Position numbers and translations under genes: made by a program. The notes below the pieces were generated by a model that saw only the letters and a list, made by a program, of their open reading frames with translations, was not told the origin of the DNA and made no database searches. Shown here piece by piece: positions 8,090 through 15,216 of a stretch of 64,000 nucleotides of DNA (positions are counted from its first letter, which is position 1; every line of letters starts with the position of its first letter). Origin of the DNA: CAZDQL01 sp964507325 (GTDB lineage: Bacteria > Planctomycetota > UBA1135 > GCA-002686595); contig CAZDQL010000028.1 of the NCBI GenBank assembly GCA_964507325.1, forward strand, positions 1 through 64,000. The letters are read 5' to 3'.

Positions 8090-9570
8090 TGTTGAAGAGC
8101 ACCATTTCCCTCGGCGTCGTGCTGGCCGCCATGGCGAGCCCCGCCGCAACCCGGCTCCTCGATGAGGACCACGAACCGCTCCCGGCCGTGCAGGACGAGG
8201 AGTGCCTCGAGAAGGAGGAGGCGGCGCTGCGAGCGGAGCTGCGCGAGCTGCAGGAGGCGTTGAAGGAGATCGAGCGCAAGGGGCTCGAGCTCACGCGCGA
8301 TCTCACCCTCCCCGGCAAGGAGAACCTCGAGGACTGGGTGCGGGCCGCGACGGTGGAAGTCGACGAGGATGTCTACAAGCGAGCCGCCTCTCGCTACGAG
8401 GACGCCAAGGCGCAGTACCGAGCCCAGACGAAGGCGCTCGGGGAGGAGGCCGAAACGAAGAGGAGGCGCGCCTACGACAGAGCGCGGGTGTACGCCGAGG
8501 CGGAGATGGAGCGGGCACTCGTAGCGGCTGAGAAGGCGCGATCCTCCGCGCTGGCCGAGAGGTCGCGGGCGGCCCAAGAGATCGAGCGCGCCAAGCGCGA
8601 GATTACCGCCGCTGCGGAGGCCTTCGACCGGGCCCGCGAGAGGGAGGCGCGGCGGGAGCGCGCCAGCAGGGCACAGAGGGCTCCCCGGGCCCCCAGGGCT
8701 CCGCAGGCACCCAAGGCACCCAGAGCGCCCAAGGCACCCAAGGCGCCGAAGGTCCCCACGGCTGTCAAGGCCCCGAGGGCCGAGGTACCCGCCTCCGGCG
8801 TCACGATCATCGTGGAGCAGGGCGACGTGTACGTGAACGCGGCCGGTGACAGCCCCCTCCGCATCTACGAGCGCGCGAAGCGAGCCGCCCCGTCCGCCAC
8901 GCCGCGCAGGGCCCGTCTCCCCGAACGCCGCCCCGCCGACGTGCTCTTCTTGGAGAAGCTCGAGGAGAAGCTCCCGGACCGGGACCTGTGGCTGCTCGAA
9001 CGTCCGCCGGCCCCGCCCGAGGCGCCCGAGGCGCTCGAGGCGCTCGAGGAGCTCGAGGAGCTCGAGGCGCTCGAGGAGCTCGAGGCGCTCGAGGAGCTTG
9101 AGGCGCTCGAGGAGCTCGAGGAGCTCATCGAGGCGGAGGAACCTTGCAGCGTCACCTGGCACGGGGGCAACTGGGTTCCCGCCGGTGACGCAAAGGCCCC
9201 CAACATGGGTTGGGTCGCGATGGACGGAAACGGTTGGACCACCTGGACCGCGCCCGTGCCCGCGGAAGAGTGCGAGGAGGCGCAACCGGACTACATCTTC
9301 TCGCACTCGGGCGCCTGGACACCGTCTACGACCAACGCCCACCCTGGGGTGGCCTGGAGTTCGGTGCCGGGAGAAGAGTGGGTCGCCTATACGCCGCCGA
9401 GCGGGCTGGCTTGGGCCATGGCCCAGGACGAGGAGGAGCCCTCCTCCGAGGAAGGGGACCTGCTGAGGATCCTCACCCTGCTCGAAGAGCTGAGCTCTGA
9501 GATGGCAGCCCTGCGGGAAGACGTCCGAGGCCTGGGGACGGAGGTCGCGGGCGACTCCTGGGAGCACTGA
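8089..9570 (+). CDS. Exported low-complexity coiled-coil protein of the blaI-M56 operon
   Basis: A 493-residue protein of unknown function, translationally coupled to the M56 peptidase (TGATG). It has an N-terminal signal-like segment, then a long charged coiled coil (about 35-195). A proline-rich Ala-Pro-Lys/Arg repeat follows (about 197-230), then a short beta-like block with GVTIIVEQGDVYVN. Next is an extraordinary run of (Glu-Ala/Glu-Leu) triplets (about 311-350) and two related Trp-rich modules (CSVTWHGGNWVP and FSHSGAWTP). A final C-terminal helix completes it. The exported position and operon suggest it is a sensor partner or substrate of the peptidase; that is inference. Confidence 0.75.
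   Translation: MLKSTISLGVVLAAMASPAATRLLDEDHEPLPAVQDEECLEKEEAALRAELRELQEALKEIERKGLELTRDLTLPGKENLEDWVRAATVEVDEDVYKRAASRYEDAKAQYRAQTKALGEEAETKRRRAYDRARVYAEAEMERALVAAEKARSSALAERSRAAQEIERAKREITAAAEAFDRAREREARRERASRAQRAPRAPRAPQAPKAPRAPKAPKAPKVPTAVKAPRAEVPASGVTIIVEQGDVYVNAAGDSPLRIYERAKRAAPSATPRRARLPERRPADVLFLEKLEEKLPDRDLWLLERPPAPPEAPEALEALEELEELEALEELEALEELEALEELEELIEAEEPCSVTWHGGNWVPAGDAKAPNMGWVAMDGNGWTTWTAPVPAEECEEAQPDYIFSHSGAWTPSTTNAHPGVAWSSVPGEEWVAYTPPSGLAWAMAQDEEEPSSEEGDLLRILTLLEELSSEMAALREDVRGLGTEVAGDSWEH
8677..8780 (+). repeat. In-frame Ala-Pro-Lys/Arg codon repeat
   Basis: Tandem nine-base units of the type GGCACCCAA / GGCGCCCAA encode about ten successive (K/R)-A-P triplets within the third gene of the blaI-M56 operon. 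Such Pro-Ala stretches are typically extended spacers that cross the periplasm or cell wall. Copy number at repeats like this is prone to slippage and misassembly. Confidence 0.75.
9019..9135 (+). repeat. In-frame GAGGCGCTC/GAGGAGCTC tandem repeat
   Basis: About twelve nine-base units alternating GAGGCGCTC and GAGGAGCTC encode (Glu-Ala/Glu-Leu) triplets. The protein pattern has a three-residue rather than seven-residue period, so it predicts an acidic single helix more than a classical coiled coil. The near-identical units make this an obvious slippage hot spot, with copy number likely to vary between strains. Confidence 0.8.
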
Positions 9571-9656
9571 GCCCACCCCGGAGGGAGGGCCCAGCGCCCC
9601 CAACCCTGCTGTATCCTGGGCGGCCGTTTCTGCTTCCCCAAACCCGCCGCCCAGCG

Positions 9657-12002
9657 ATGCCCAGCTCCCTTACTGCAACCAGGCCCTCCCTCGACGATCT
9701 CGCCAAGAACTTCGCCCACTGGGAGAAGACCGGCGACCTGATCGACCAGTGCATCGACCTGATGCTCAACCTGCGCCAGAGCGGCCACCCCGGCGGCTCG
9801 CGCTCGAAGGTGCCGATGCTGGTCGCCTCGACCCTCTTCGGCGGGATGCGTTGGGACATCCGTCGTCCCGAGCATCCCTTCGGGGATCGCTTCGTCCTGG
9901 CCGCCGGGCACGCCAATCCCGCCGTGTACGCGATGTTGGCGGTCTACAACGAGGCGCTGCGCATTCAGTACGAGCGCACCGGTGACGCGCGCTACCTGGT
10001 GCCGAAGGCCGAGGAGCGTCAGCTCACCTGGGAGGACCTCCTCTGGCTGCGCCACCGCGACAGCCTCCCCGGTCACGCCGAGATGGAGGGCAAGACCCTC
10101 TTCTTCAAGTTCAACACCGGCCCCTCCGGCCACGGCGGTCCCGCCGCCTTGGGGGAGGCGATGGCGCTCAAGCACGCCGGGATCGGCGCGCGCGTTTTCT
10201 CCCTGGAGGGTGAGGGCGGACACACCGCCGGGTGCTACCACGAGGTGAAGAACTCCGCCTGGGGTCTGGGGCTCGACAACCTGATCTTCCTCCTCGACTG
10301 GAACGACTACGGGATCGACCCGCGCAGCTGCTCGAGCGTCACCTACGGCACGCCCAAGGGGTGGTTCGAGAGCTACGGCTGGCGTGTCTCCGGCGCCGAG
10401 GACGGGGCGAACTACGAGCAGCTGACGAGCGCCCTGATCGACGTCACCTGGCCCGAGGACACTGGAGGCCGGCCCGGCTGCATGTGGGCCAAGACCAAGA
10501 AGGGGCGCGGCTACTACCTCTACGACGCCGCCAGCCACGGCAAGGTCCACCCGCGCAACTCCGAGCCCTTCTGGCGCGCCCGCGAGGACTTCGCCCGCAA
10601 GTACGGCGTCGAGTTCGAGGGCGCGGGCGTCACCGACGACCCGGGCGAGAAGGACTGCAGGGAGCAGACCAAGGGCTGGTTCCAGACCGTCTTCTCCGTC
10701 CTGCGCAACGACGAGGCGCTGGTGGAGTACCTGGCCAACACGCTGGTGGATCTGGGTGACTCCCTGCCCGCCACGATCGACAGCGCCAACGTGGACCCCG
10801 AGCGCAACCTGGCCGCCGACAACGACTGGCTGGCGGTCGAGCAGCTCCCGCAGGAGCTGTACTACGCCCCCGGGGAGAAGGCCGCCAACAAGGACGGCCT
10901 GGCGCGTTTCGGCGCCTGGCTCAATGCCAAGGCCCGCGAGCGCCAGGGGCGCCCGCAGGTGATCGCTTGCTCGGCGGACCTGGCCGATTCGACCTCGATC
11001 TCCGGCTTCGCGGGGGACTACGGGGACAGCCCGGGCTTCGGTTGGTACGAGCGCAAGGAGAACCCCGGCGGGGCGCTCCTGCCCCAGGAGATCACCGAGT
11101 TCGCCAACGCCGGCATCTGCGTCGGCATGGCGGCCACCAACCTGCACCCCGATCCCGAGAACTCCTTCCTCGGCTACTGGGGCGCCTGCTCCACCTACGG
11201 CAGCTTCAGCTACCTGAAGTACGGGATGATGCGGCTCTTCAGCCAGCTCGCCCAGGACTGCCAGCTGAAGGTGGGCAAGGTGATCTGGATCGCGGGCCAC
11301 TCCGGACCGGAGACCGCCGAGGACAGCCGCACCCACTTCGGGATCTTCTCCCCCGTGGTGACCCAGCTCTTCCCTGAAGGGCAGATCATCAACCTGCACC
11401 CCTGGGAGCCCAACGAAGTGGCGCCCGCCCTGGCGGCGGCCCTGGCGACCGACGTCCCGCTGATCGCCCTGCACCTGACCCGCCCGCCGGTCACCGTGCC
11501 GGACCGCGGGGCGCTCGGGGTTCCGAGCCACGAGGAGGCGGCGCGCGGCGCGTACGTGATCCGCGACTACGACCCCACCCGACCCAAGGAAGGGGTGCTG
11601 ATCGTCCAGGGCACCAGCTCGACCGATTCGATCTTCGAGCTCTTGCCGCGCTTCCACTCCGGCGAGGCGCCCAACTGCAAGATCGTCGCGGCGATCTCCT
11701 ACGAGCTCTTCAAGCGTCAGTCGCGGGAGTACATCGCGGGAGTGCTGCACAAGGCGGAGTGGATCGACTCGACCGTCATCTCCAACGGCTGTCGCATGGG
11801 CATGCACCCCTGGATCTCCTCCAAGGTGGCCGAGGAGTACGCCATGACCAGCGACTGGGACGACCGCTGGCGCGGCGGCGGCTCCATCGCAGAGGTGCGC
11901 GCCGAGGGGCGCCTGGACCCCGACAGCCTGATGGAGGGCATCCGCCGCTTCGCCTCCGAACGGGAGCAGCGCCTGGGGCGCTTGCAGCTCGTCGAGCCCT
12001 AG
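9657..12002 (+). CDS. tkt: Transketolase (long form)
   Basis: A 781-residue thiamine-diphosphate enzyme that transfers two-carbon ketol units in the pentose phosphate pathway. The N-terminal pyrimidine/pyrophosphate module shows RQSGHPGGSRSK, AAGHANPAVYAML and GPSGHGGPAALGEAMALKHA. The cofactor motif reads GEGG around residue 186, followed by an Asn about 30 residues on, instead of the usual GDG...N. The middle domain (about 420-600) carries GICVGMAATN and the C-terminal domain ends near 765. It is about 120 residues longer than E. coli transketolase. It is monocistronic and converges on the prepilin-like gene. The D-to-E change means substrate preference should be tested, but the overall family assignment is secure. 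Confidence 0.88.
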   Translation: MPSSLTATRPSLDDLAKNFAHWEKTGDLIDQCIDLMLNLRQSGHPGGSRSKVPMLVASTLFGGMRWDIRRPEHPFGDRFVLAAGHANPAVYAMLAVYNEALRIQYERTGDARYLVPKAEERQLTWEDLLWLRHRDSLPGHAEMEGKTLFFKFNTGPSGHGGPAALGEAMALKHAGIGARVFSLEGEGGHTAGCYHEVKNSAWGLGLDNLIFLLDWNDYGIDPRSCSSVTYGTPKGWFESYGWRVSGAEDGANYEQLTSALIDVTWPEDTGGRPGCMWAKTKKGRGYYLYDAASHGKVHPRNSEPFWRAREDFARKYGVEFEGAGVTDDPGEKDCREQTKGWFQTVFSVLRNDEALVEYLANTLVDLGDSLPATIDSANVDPERNLAADNDWLAVEQLPQELYYAPGEKAANKDGLARFGAWLNAKARERQGRPQVIACSADLADSTSISGFAGDYGDSPGFGWYERKENPGGALLPQEITEFANAGICVGMAATNLHPDPENSFLGYWGACSTYGSFSYLKYGMMRLFSQLAQDCQLKVGKVIWIAGHSGPETAEDSRTHFGIFSPVVTQLFPEGQIINLHPWEPNEVAPALAAALATDVPLIALHLTRPPVTVPDRGALGVPSHEEAARGAYVIRDYDPTRPKEGVLIVQGTSSTDSIFELLPRFHSGEAPNCKIVAAISYELFKRQSREYIAGVLHKAEWIDSTVISNGCRMGMHPWISSKVAEEYAMTSDWDDRWRGGGSIAEVRAEGRLDPDSLMEGIRRFASEREQRLGRLQLVEP

Positions 12003-12009
12003 GCGCGCC

Positions 12010-12345
12010 TCAGCGCGCCACGCGCTGGCGCACCACCTCGGTCACCCGGCTCTCGACGAGTCGGACCCGGTAGTAGGTCTCGTCGTCGATGCGGAGCTCG
12101 TACAGGTGGTCGCCGATGTCGGCATCCTCGCCCACCGACCGGCCGCAGAGGTCGTGCAGCTCTTGCGCATGCATGCCCACCTCGACCTGACTCATGGTCA
12201 GCTCGCTGACGTGGGGCAGGTACGGCGGGACGCGTGAGCTCATGCCGACCGGCGGAACCACACAGGTGAAGGCGACGATCAGCGTCCCGACGATGACGGC
12301 CTCAGTGAGGGTGAAACCGGCGATACGGGGGAAGTTGGAGGGCAC
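12010..12345 (-). CDS. Type IV prepilin-like protein
   Basis: A roughly 111-residue protein with a class III signal peptide. A short N-terminus (VPSNFPRIAG) is followed by FTLTEAVIVGTLIVAF, giving the Gly/Phe cleavage site, Glu at +5 and a hydrophobic helix, as in type IV pilins and type II secretion pseudopilins. The rest (about 80 residues, ending RQRVAR) is a small soluble domain with no recognised family. The GTG at 12345 is chosen because it keeps the prepilin motif near the N-terminus. The gene then overlaps the 3' end of the upstream DUF6807 gene by 67 bases in another frame. No pilus assembly gene is in the window. Confidence 0.6.
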   Translation of the reverse strand: MPSNFPRIAGFTLTEAVIVGTLIVAFTCVVPPVGMSSRVPPYLPHVSELTMSQVEVGMHAQELHDLCGRSVGEDADIGDHLYELRIDDETYYRVRLVESRVTEVVRQRVAR

Positions 12346-13337
12346 GGAGGGTCGATCGGCCAGCCGTCCTCGCGACTTGAGAAGTCCTCCGGGGACTCCG
12401 GTGGCGCGTGCCACTCCTCCCACAGTCGCTCGATGCGCGCCGGGTCCGCCTCCCCGTCCATGGCGACCACCCGGTAGCGGGAGAGCAGCGGGGTGTCCCG
12501 CTCGATGGTGAAGGGCCCGAGCTGCCCGGGGGCGAAGCAGAAGTAGGCGCGCCTGGGGTGCAGCCGCAGGGGCTGGGGGGCGCGGAAGTTCGTCCGGTGG
12601 GAGAGGATCGCCAGCGTGGCCGTGCCCCCCTCGACGGGACCGGAGACGGCACACCAGCGCGCGCGGGACGTGTTCCCCTCGTCGCGTCCCAGGCCCTCGC
12701 TGGTCAGGAAGCGGGGCGCGGCGTCATCCCACTCGAGCGGGCCGCGCCAGGCGAAGCCCCCGTAGTGGTAGCGCTCGACGCGCAACGCCTCCGACCCGGC
12801 GGCGCGCTGGCGGGACACGATGTCGATCAGGGTGGCGTCTTCGCTCGCGCAGACCTCGACCTCCCAGATCTCCTCCAGGGCGGTCCGCGGACCGTCCGGC
12901 GCCGAGAGATCGACGTGGTGCAGGCTCAACCGCGCCCGGGCTCCCTCGGAGTCGGCCGCCAGTCGGTCCACCGCCTGGCAATCGACGCGCCCCTTGCCCG
13001 CGCCCAGGTTCCAGAAGTCGACGCCGCGCCCCTCGAAGGTGGTGCGCGTCCACGCCATGAAGACGCCGTGTTGGTGGGTGTGGGACGGCGGGTAGTCCCC
13101 GGTGACGATCCGCCCCGAGGGGGTGCGGACGGGGTGCAGGTAGCCGTCGCGGGCGTAGAGGGGGCCGACCCCCTCGGGAGGTGTGGTGGGCGAGGTCCAG
13201 AGGCGCGCCAGCTCCCGGCCGCGCTCGTGGAACACCAGGGCTCCGTCGACCTGGTCGACCTCGACCGGCGGGGCGGCGCAACCCGCGGCCAGCAGGGTCG
13301 CCAGGGTTGTCGCGAAGAGGCTCTGCGTTCGTTGCAT
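12279..13337 (-). CDS. DUF6807 (PmoA-like) lipoprotein
   Basis: A 352-residue protein with a lipoprotein signal (TLLAAGC, lipidated Cys near residue 19). It matches the DUF6807 family, annotated as PmoA-like, frequent in Planctomycetota. Typical features are the His-rich motif PPSHTHQHGVFMAW, the RYHYGGFAWRG segment, SHRTNFRAPQPLRLHP and the closing PLLSRYRVVAMDG. The family has a galactose-mutarotase-like beta-sandwich and no firmly known reaction; links to carbohydrate metabolism are inferred. The last ~20 residues are Pro/Ser-rich, lie over the prepilin gene start and are unlike the family, so the true end or a small frameshift there is uncertain. Confidence 0.8.
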   Translation of the reverse strand: MQRTQSLFATTLATLLAAGCAAPPVEVDQVDGALVFHERGRELARLWTSPTTPPEGVGPLYARDGYLHPVRTPSGRIVTGDYPPSHTHQHGVFMAWTRTTFEGRGVDFWNLGAGKGRVDCQAVDRLAADSEGARARLSLHHVDLSAPDGPRTALEEIWEVEVCASEDATLIDIVSRQRAAGSEALRVERYHYGGFAWRGPLEWDDAAPRFLTSEGLGRDEGNTSRARWCAVSGPVEGGTATLAILSHRTNFRAPQPLRLHPRRAYFCFAPGQLGPFTIERDTPLLSRYRVVAMDGEADPARIERLWEEWHAPPESPEDFSSREDGWPIDPPCPPTSPVSPVSPSLRPSSSGR

Positions 13338-13348
13338 GGCGCGGTCCG

Positions 13349-14536
13349 TCACCGGATGGGCACTGTCGACAGCACCTCCGCCAGCGCCCGGTACTCCTCC
13401 AGGTCGTTGTACGCCTGCGCGGAGATGCGCAGCACCCGTGCGGGAGGTGCGGGCCAGCTCATCACCGGGACCTCGATCTTGTGCTCCTCGAAGAGCAGGC
13501 GCTGGAAGGGGTCGCTGTCGAGCGGGCCGTAGGTGAGCCCGGGCTCGCCGGGGGGGAAGGGCACGCTCGCCAGGCAGGCGAGCATGTCGTCCGGCGCGGG
13601 CGGCTCGATCTCGAGCGCCGCGCAGAGCAGGTCCCGCGCCTGGCGGGCGAGGGCGTTGTTGTGGGCGCGCAGCTCCGGCCAGCCCCCGGGGAAGAGGCTC
13701 TCCAGGAAGGCGATCGCCTCGGGGATGACCAGCATCGCGGTGGGGTCGTCGGTGCCGCACCAGCCGAACTCGACCTGGAAGCGCGACTGATCCTCGAGGG
13801 GCGCGTTGGCGCCGTGGCTGATCACCAGCGGCCGCACGCTCTCCTGCAGGCCGCGGCGCACGTGGAGCAGCGCCGCGCCCTTCGGCGTGCAGAGCCACTT
13901 GTGGCAGTTGCCGGTGTAGTAGGCCGCCCCCAGGGTTTCCAGGTTCAGCTCCAGCATCCCCGGCCCGTGGGCGCCGTCGACGATCGCCTCGACGCCCCGC
14001 TCGCGCAGGCGCGCGACCAAGGTCTCCACCGGCAGCACCAGCCCGGTGGGGCTCGTGACGTGGTCGATGATGGCGATGCGCGTGCGCTCGCTCACGGCGG
14101 CGAGTACCCCCTCGACCGCCTCTTCGCTGGAGCTCAGCGGGAAGGGCATCTGCGCCACCACCACCCGCGCCCCCGCCCGCTCGGCGACGAAGCGGGCGGC
14201 GTTGTTGCAGGCGTTGTAGCCGTGGTCGGTGATCAGGATCTCGTCCCCGGCTTCGATCGCCAGGGAGCGCAGCACCGCGTTGACGCCGGTGGTGGCGTTC
14301 GGCACCAGGACCAGGTCGCGCGCGTCCGCCCCGACGAAGGGTGCCAGGACCTCGATCACGCGCGCCAGGCGCCCCCCCACCTCGCGGCCCATGAAGAGCA
14401 CCGGCTCCCGCTCCAGCTCCTCCCGCAGCCGCGTCTGGGCCTCCAGCACGGCCCGGGGGCAGGCCCCGAAGGAGCCGTGGTTCAGAAAGCGGACGTCGGG
14501 ATCCAGGCCCCAGTGGGCGCGCAGCGCGGAGGTCAT
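13349..14536 (-). CDS. PLP-dependent class V aminotransferase (isopenicillin N epimerase-like)
   Basis: A 395-residue fold-type I PLP enzyme of the aminotransferase class V / cysteine desulfurase superfamily. Visible signatures are LNHGSFGACP near the N-terminus, the cofactor-phosphate region NATTGVNAVL, DGAHGPG with the Asp that contacts the pyridine nitrogen, and the Schiff-base Lys213 in GNCHKWLCTPKG. The arrangement is that of isopenicillin-N-epimerase-like proteins, whose true substrates are mostly unknown. The ATG at 14536 gives the family-like N-terminus; longer forms would read into the divergent ECF promoter region. It lies 11 bases upstream of the DUF6807 gene on the same strand, so the two are probably co-transcribed. 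Confidence 0.88.
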   Translation of the reverse strand: MTSALRAHWGLDPDVRFLNHGSFGACPRAVLEAQTRLREELEREPVLFMGREVGGRLARVIEVLAPFVGADARDLVLVPNATTGVNAVLRSLAIEAGDEILITDHGYNACNNAARFVAERAGARVVVAQMPFPLSSSEEAVEGVLAAVSERTRIAIIDHVTSPTGLVLPVETLVARLRERGVEAIVDGAHGPGMLELNLETLGAAYYTGNCHKWLCTPKGAALLHVRRGLQESVRPLVISHGANAPLEDQSRFQVEFGWCGTDDPTAMLVIPEAIAFLESLFPGGWPELRAHNNALARQARDLLCAALEIEPPAPDDMLACLASVPFPPGEPGLTYGPLDSDPFQRLLFEEHKIEVPVMSWPAPPARVLRISAQAYNDLEEYRALAEVLSTVPIR

Positions 14537-14634
14537 CGCGGGCGATCCTACCCTTCCGGCGCAGGGCCCTTGCTCGAAACGAGAAAACGGGACTTCACCC
14601 GGCAGAATCGGGGGCGGATCTCTCTCCCACATCC

Positions 14635-15216
14635 GTGCCCCATCCCACCGCCGACCTCCTGACCCGCGCCCGCGCGGGGGACCGCGACGCCGCCGACCGG
14701 CTCTTCGAAGCCGCCGCCGAGCGGGTGCTGGTCTACGTGCGCGCGCGGCTCGGCCCCACGCTCGCGGCTCGCGTCGAGCCGCTGGACGTGCTGCAGGAGA
14801 CCTACGCCGAGGCGCTGCGCTCCCTCGACCGCTTCGAGGAGGCGGGCGCGGGGAGCTTTGCGCGTTGGTTGTGCCGCATCGCCGAGCACCGGCTGCTCGA
14901 CCTCGCCAAGCGCGAGCGGGCGGTCAAGCGCGATCGCCGGGCCCTGCCCGCGAGCCGGCTCCTCGAGCGGGCGCGCGCCTCGCGCACGGGGCCCCTGACC
15001 GCCGCCGCGCGCATCGAGCGCGACGAACACCTGGCGCAGGCGCTGGAGGAGTTGGAGGAGGAGGAGCGGGCCGCGATCCTGGCCCGGCACTTCCAGGGGC
15101 GCACCCTCGAAGAAACCGCCCGCGACCTGGGGCGCAGCGTATCCGCCCTGCGGCGACTGCTGGGGCGGGCGATGGCGCGGCTCGGCCGCTCACTGGGCGA
15201 GGGGGATCCGACGTGA
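14635..15216 (+). CDS. ECF-subfamily sigma factor (planctomycete type)
   Basis: A 193-residue sigma-70-like factor. Region 2 is seen in LFEAAAERVLVYVRARLG...LDVLQETYAEALRSL with SFARWLCRIAEHRLLDLAKRE. Region 4 is ALEELEEEERAAILARHF...LEETARDLGRSVSALRRLLGRAMARL. Members of this type are usually followed by a Ser/Thr kinase gene, as here, and are thought to be controlled by that kinase rather than by an anti-sigma factor. GTG start; the stop overlaps the GTG of the kinase (GTGA), so stoichiometry is coupled. Divergent from the aminotransferase gene. Confidence 0.92.
   Translation: MPHPTADLLTRARAGDRDAADRLFEAAAERVLVYVRARLGPTLAARVEPLDVLQETYAEALRSLDRFEEAGAGSFARWLCRIAEHRLLDLAKRERAVKRDRRALPASRLLERARASRTGPLTAAARIERDEHLAQALEELEEEERAAILARHFQGRTLEETARDLGRSVSALRRLLGRAMARLGRSLGEGDPT

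Noticed and set aside
9387..11807. An 806-residue open frame antisense to the transketolase
   Set aside because: It covers the transketolase gene with His/Arg/Val-rich nonsense and has no motif; the plus strand is a recognised enzyme.
14573..14583. CTCG-AAA-CGAG inverted repeat upstream of the ECF sigma gene
   Set aside because: Only four-base arms, frequent by chance in GC-rich DNA; no promoter could be aligned to it.
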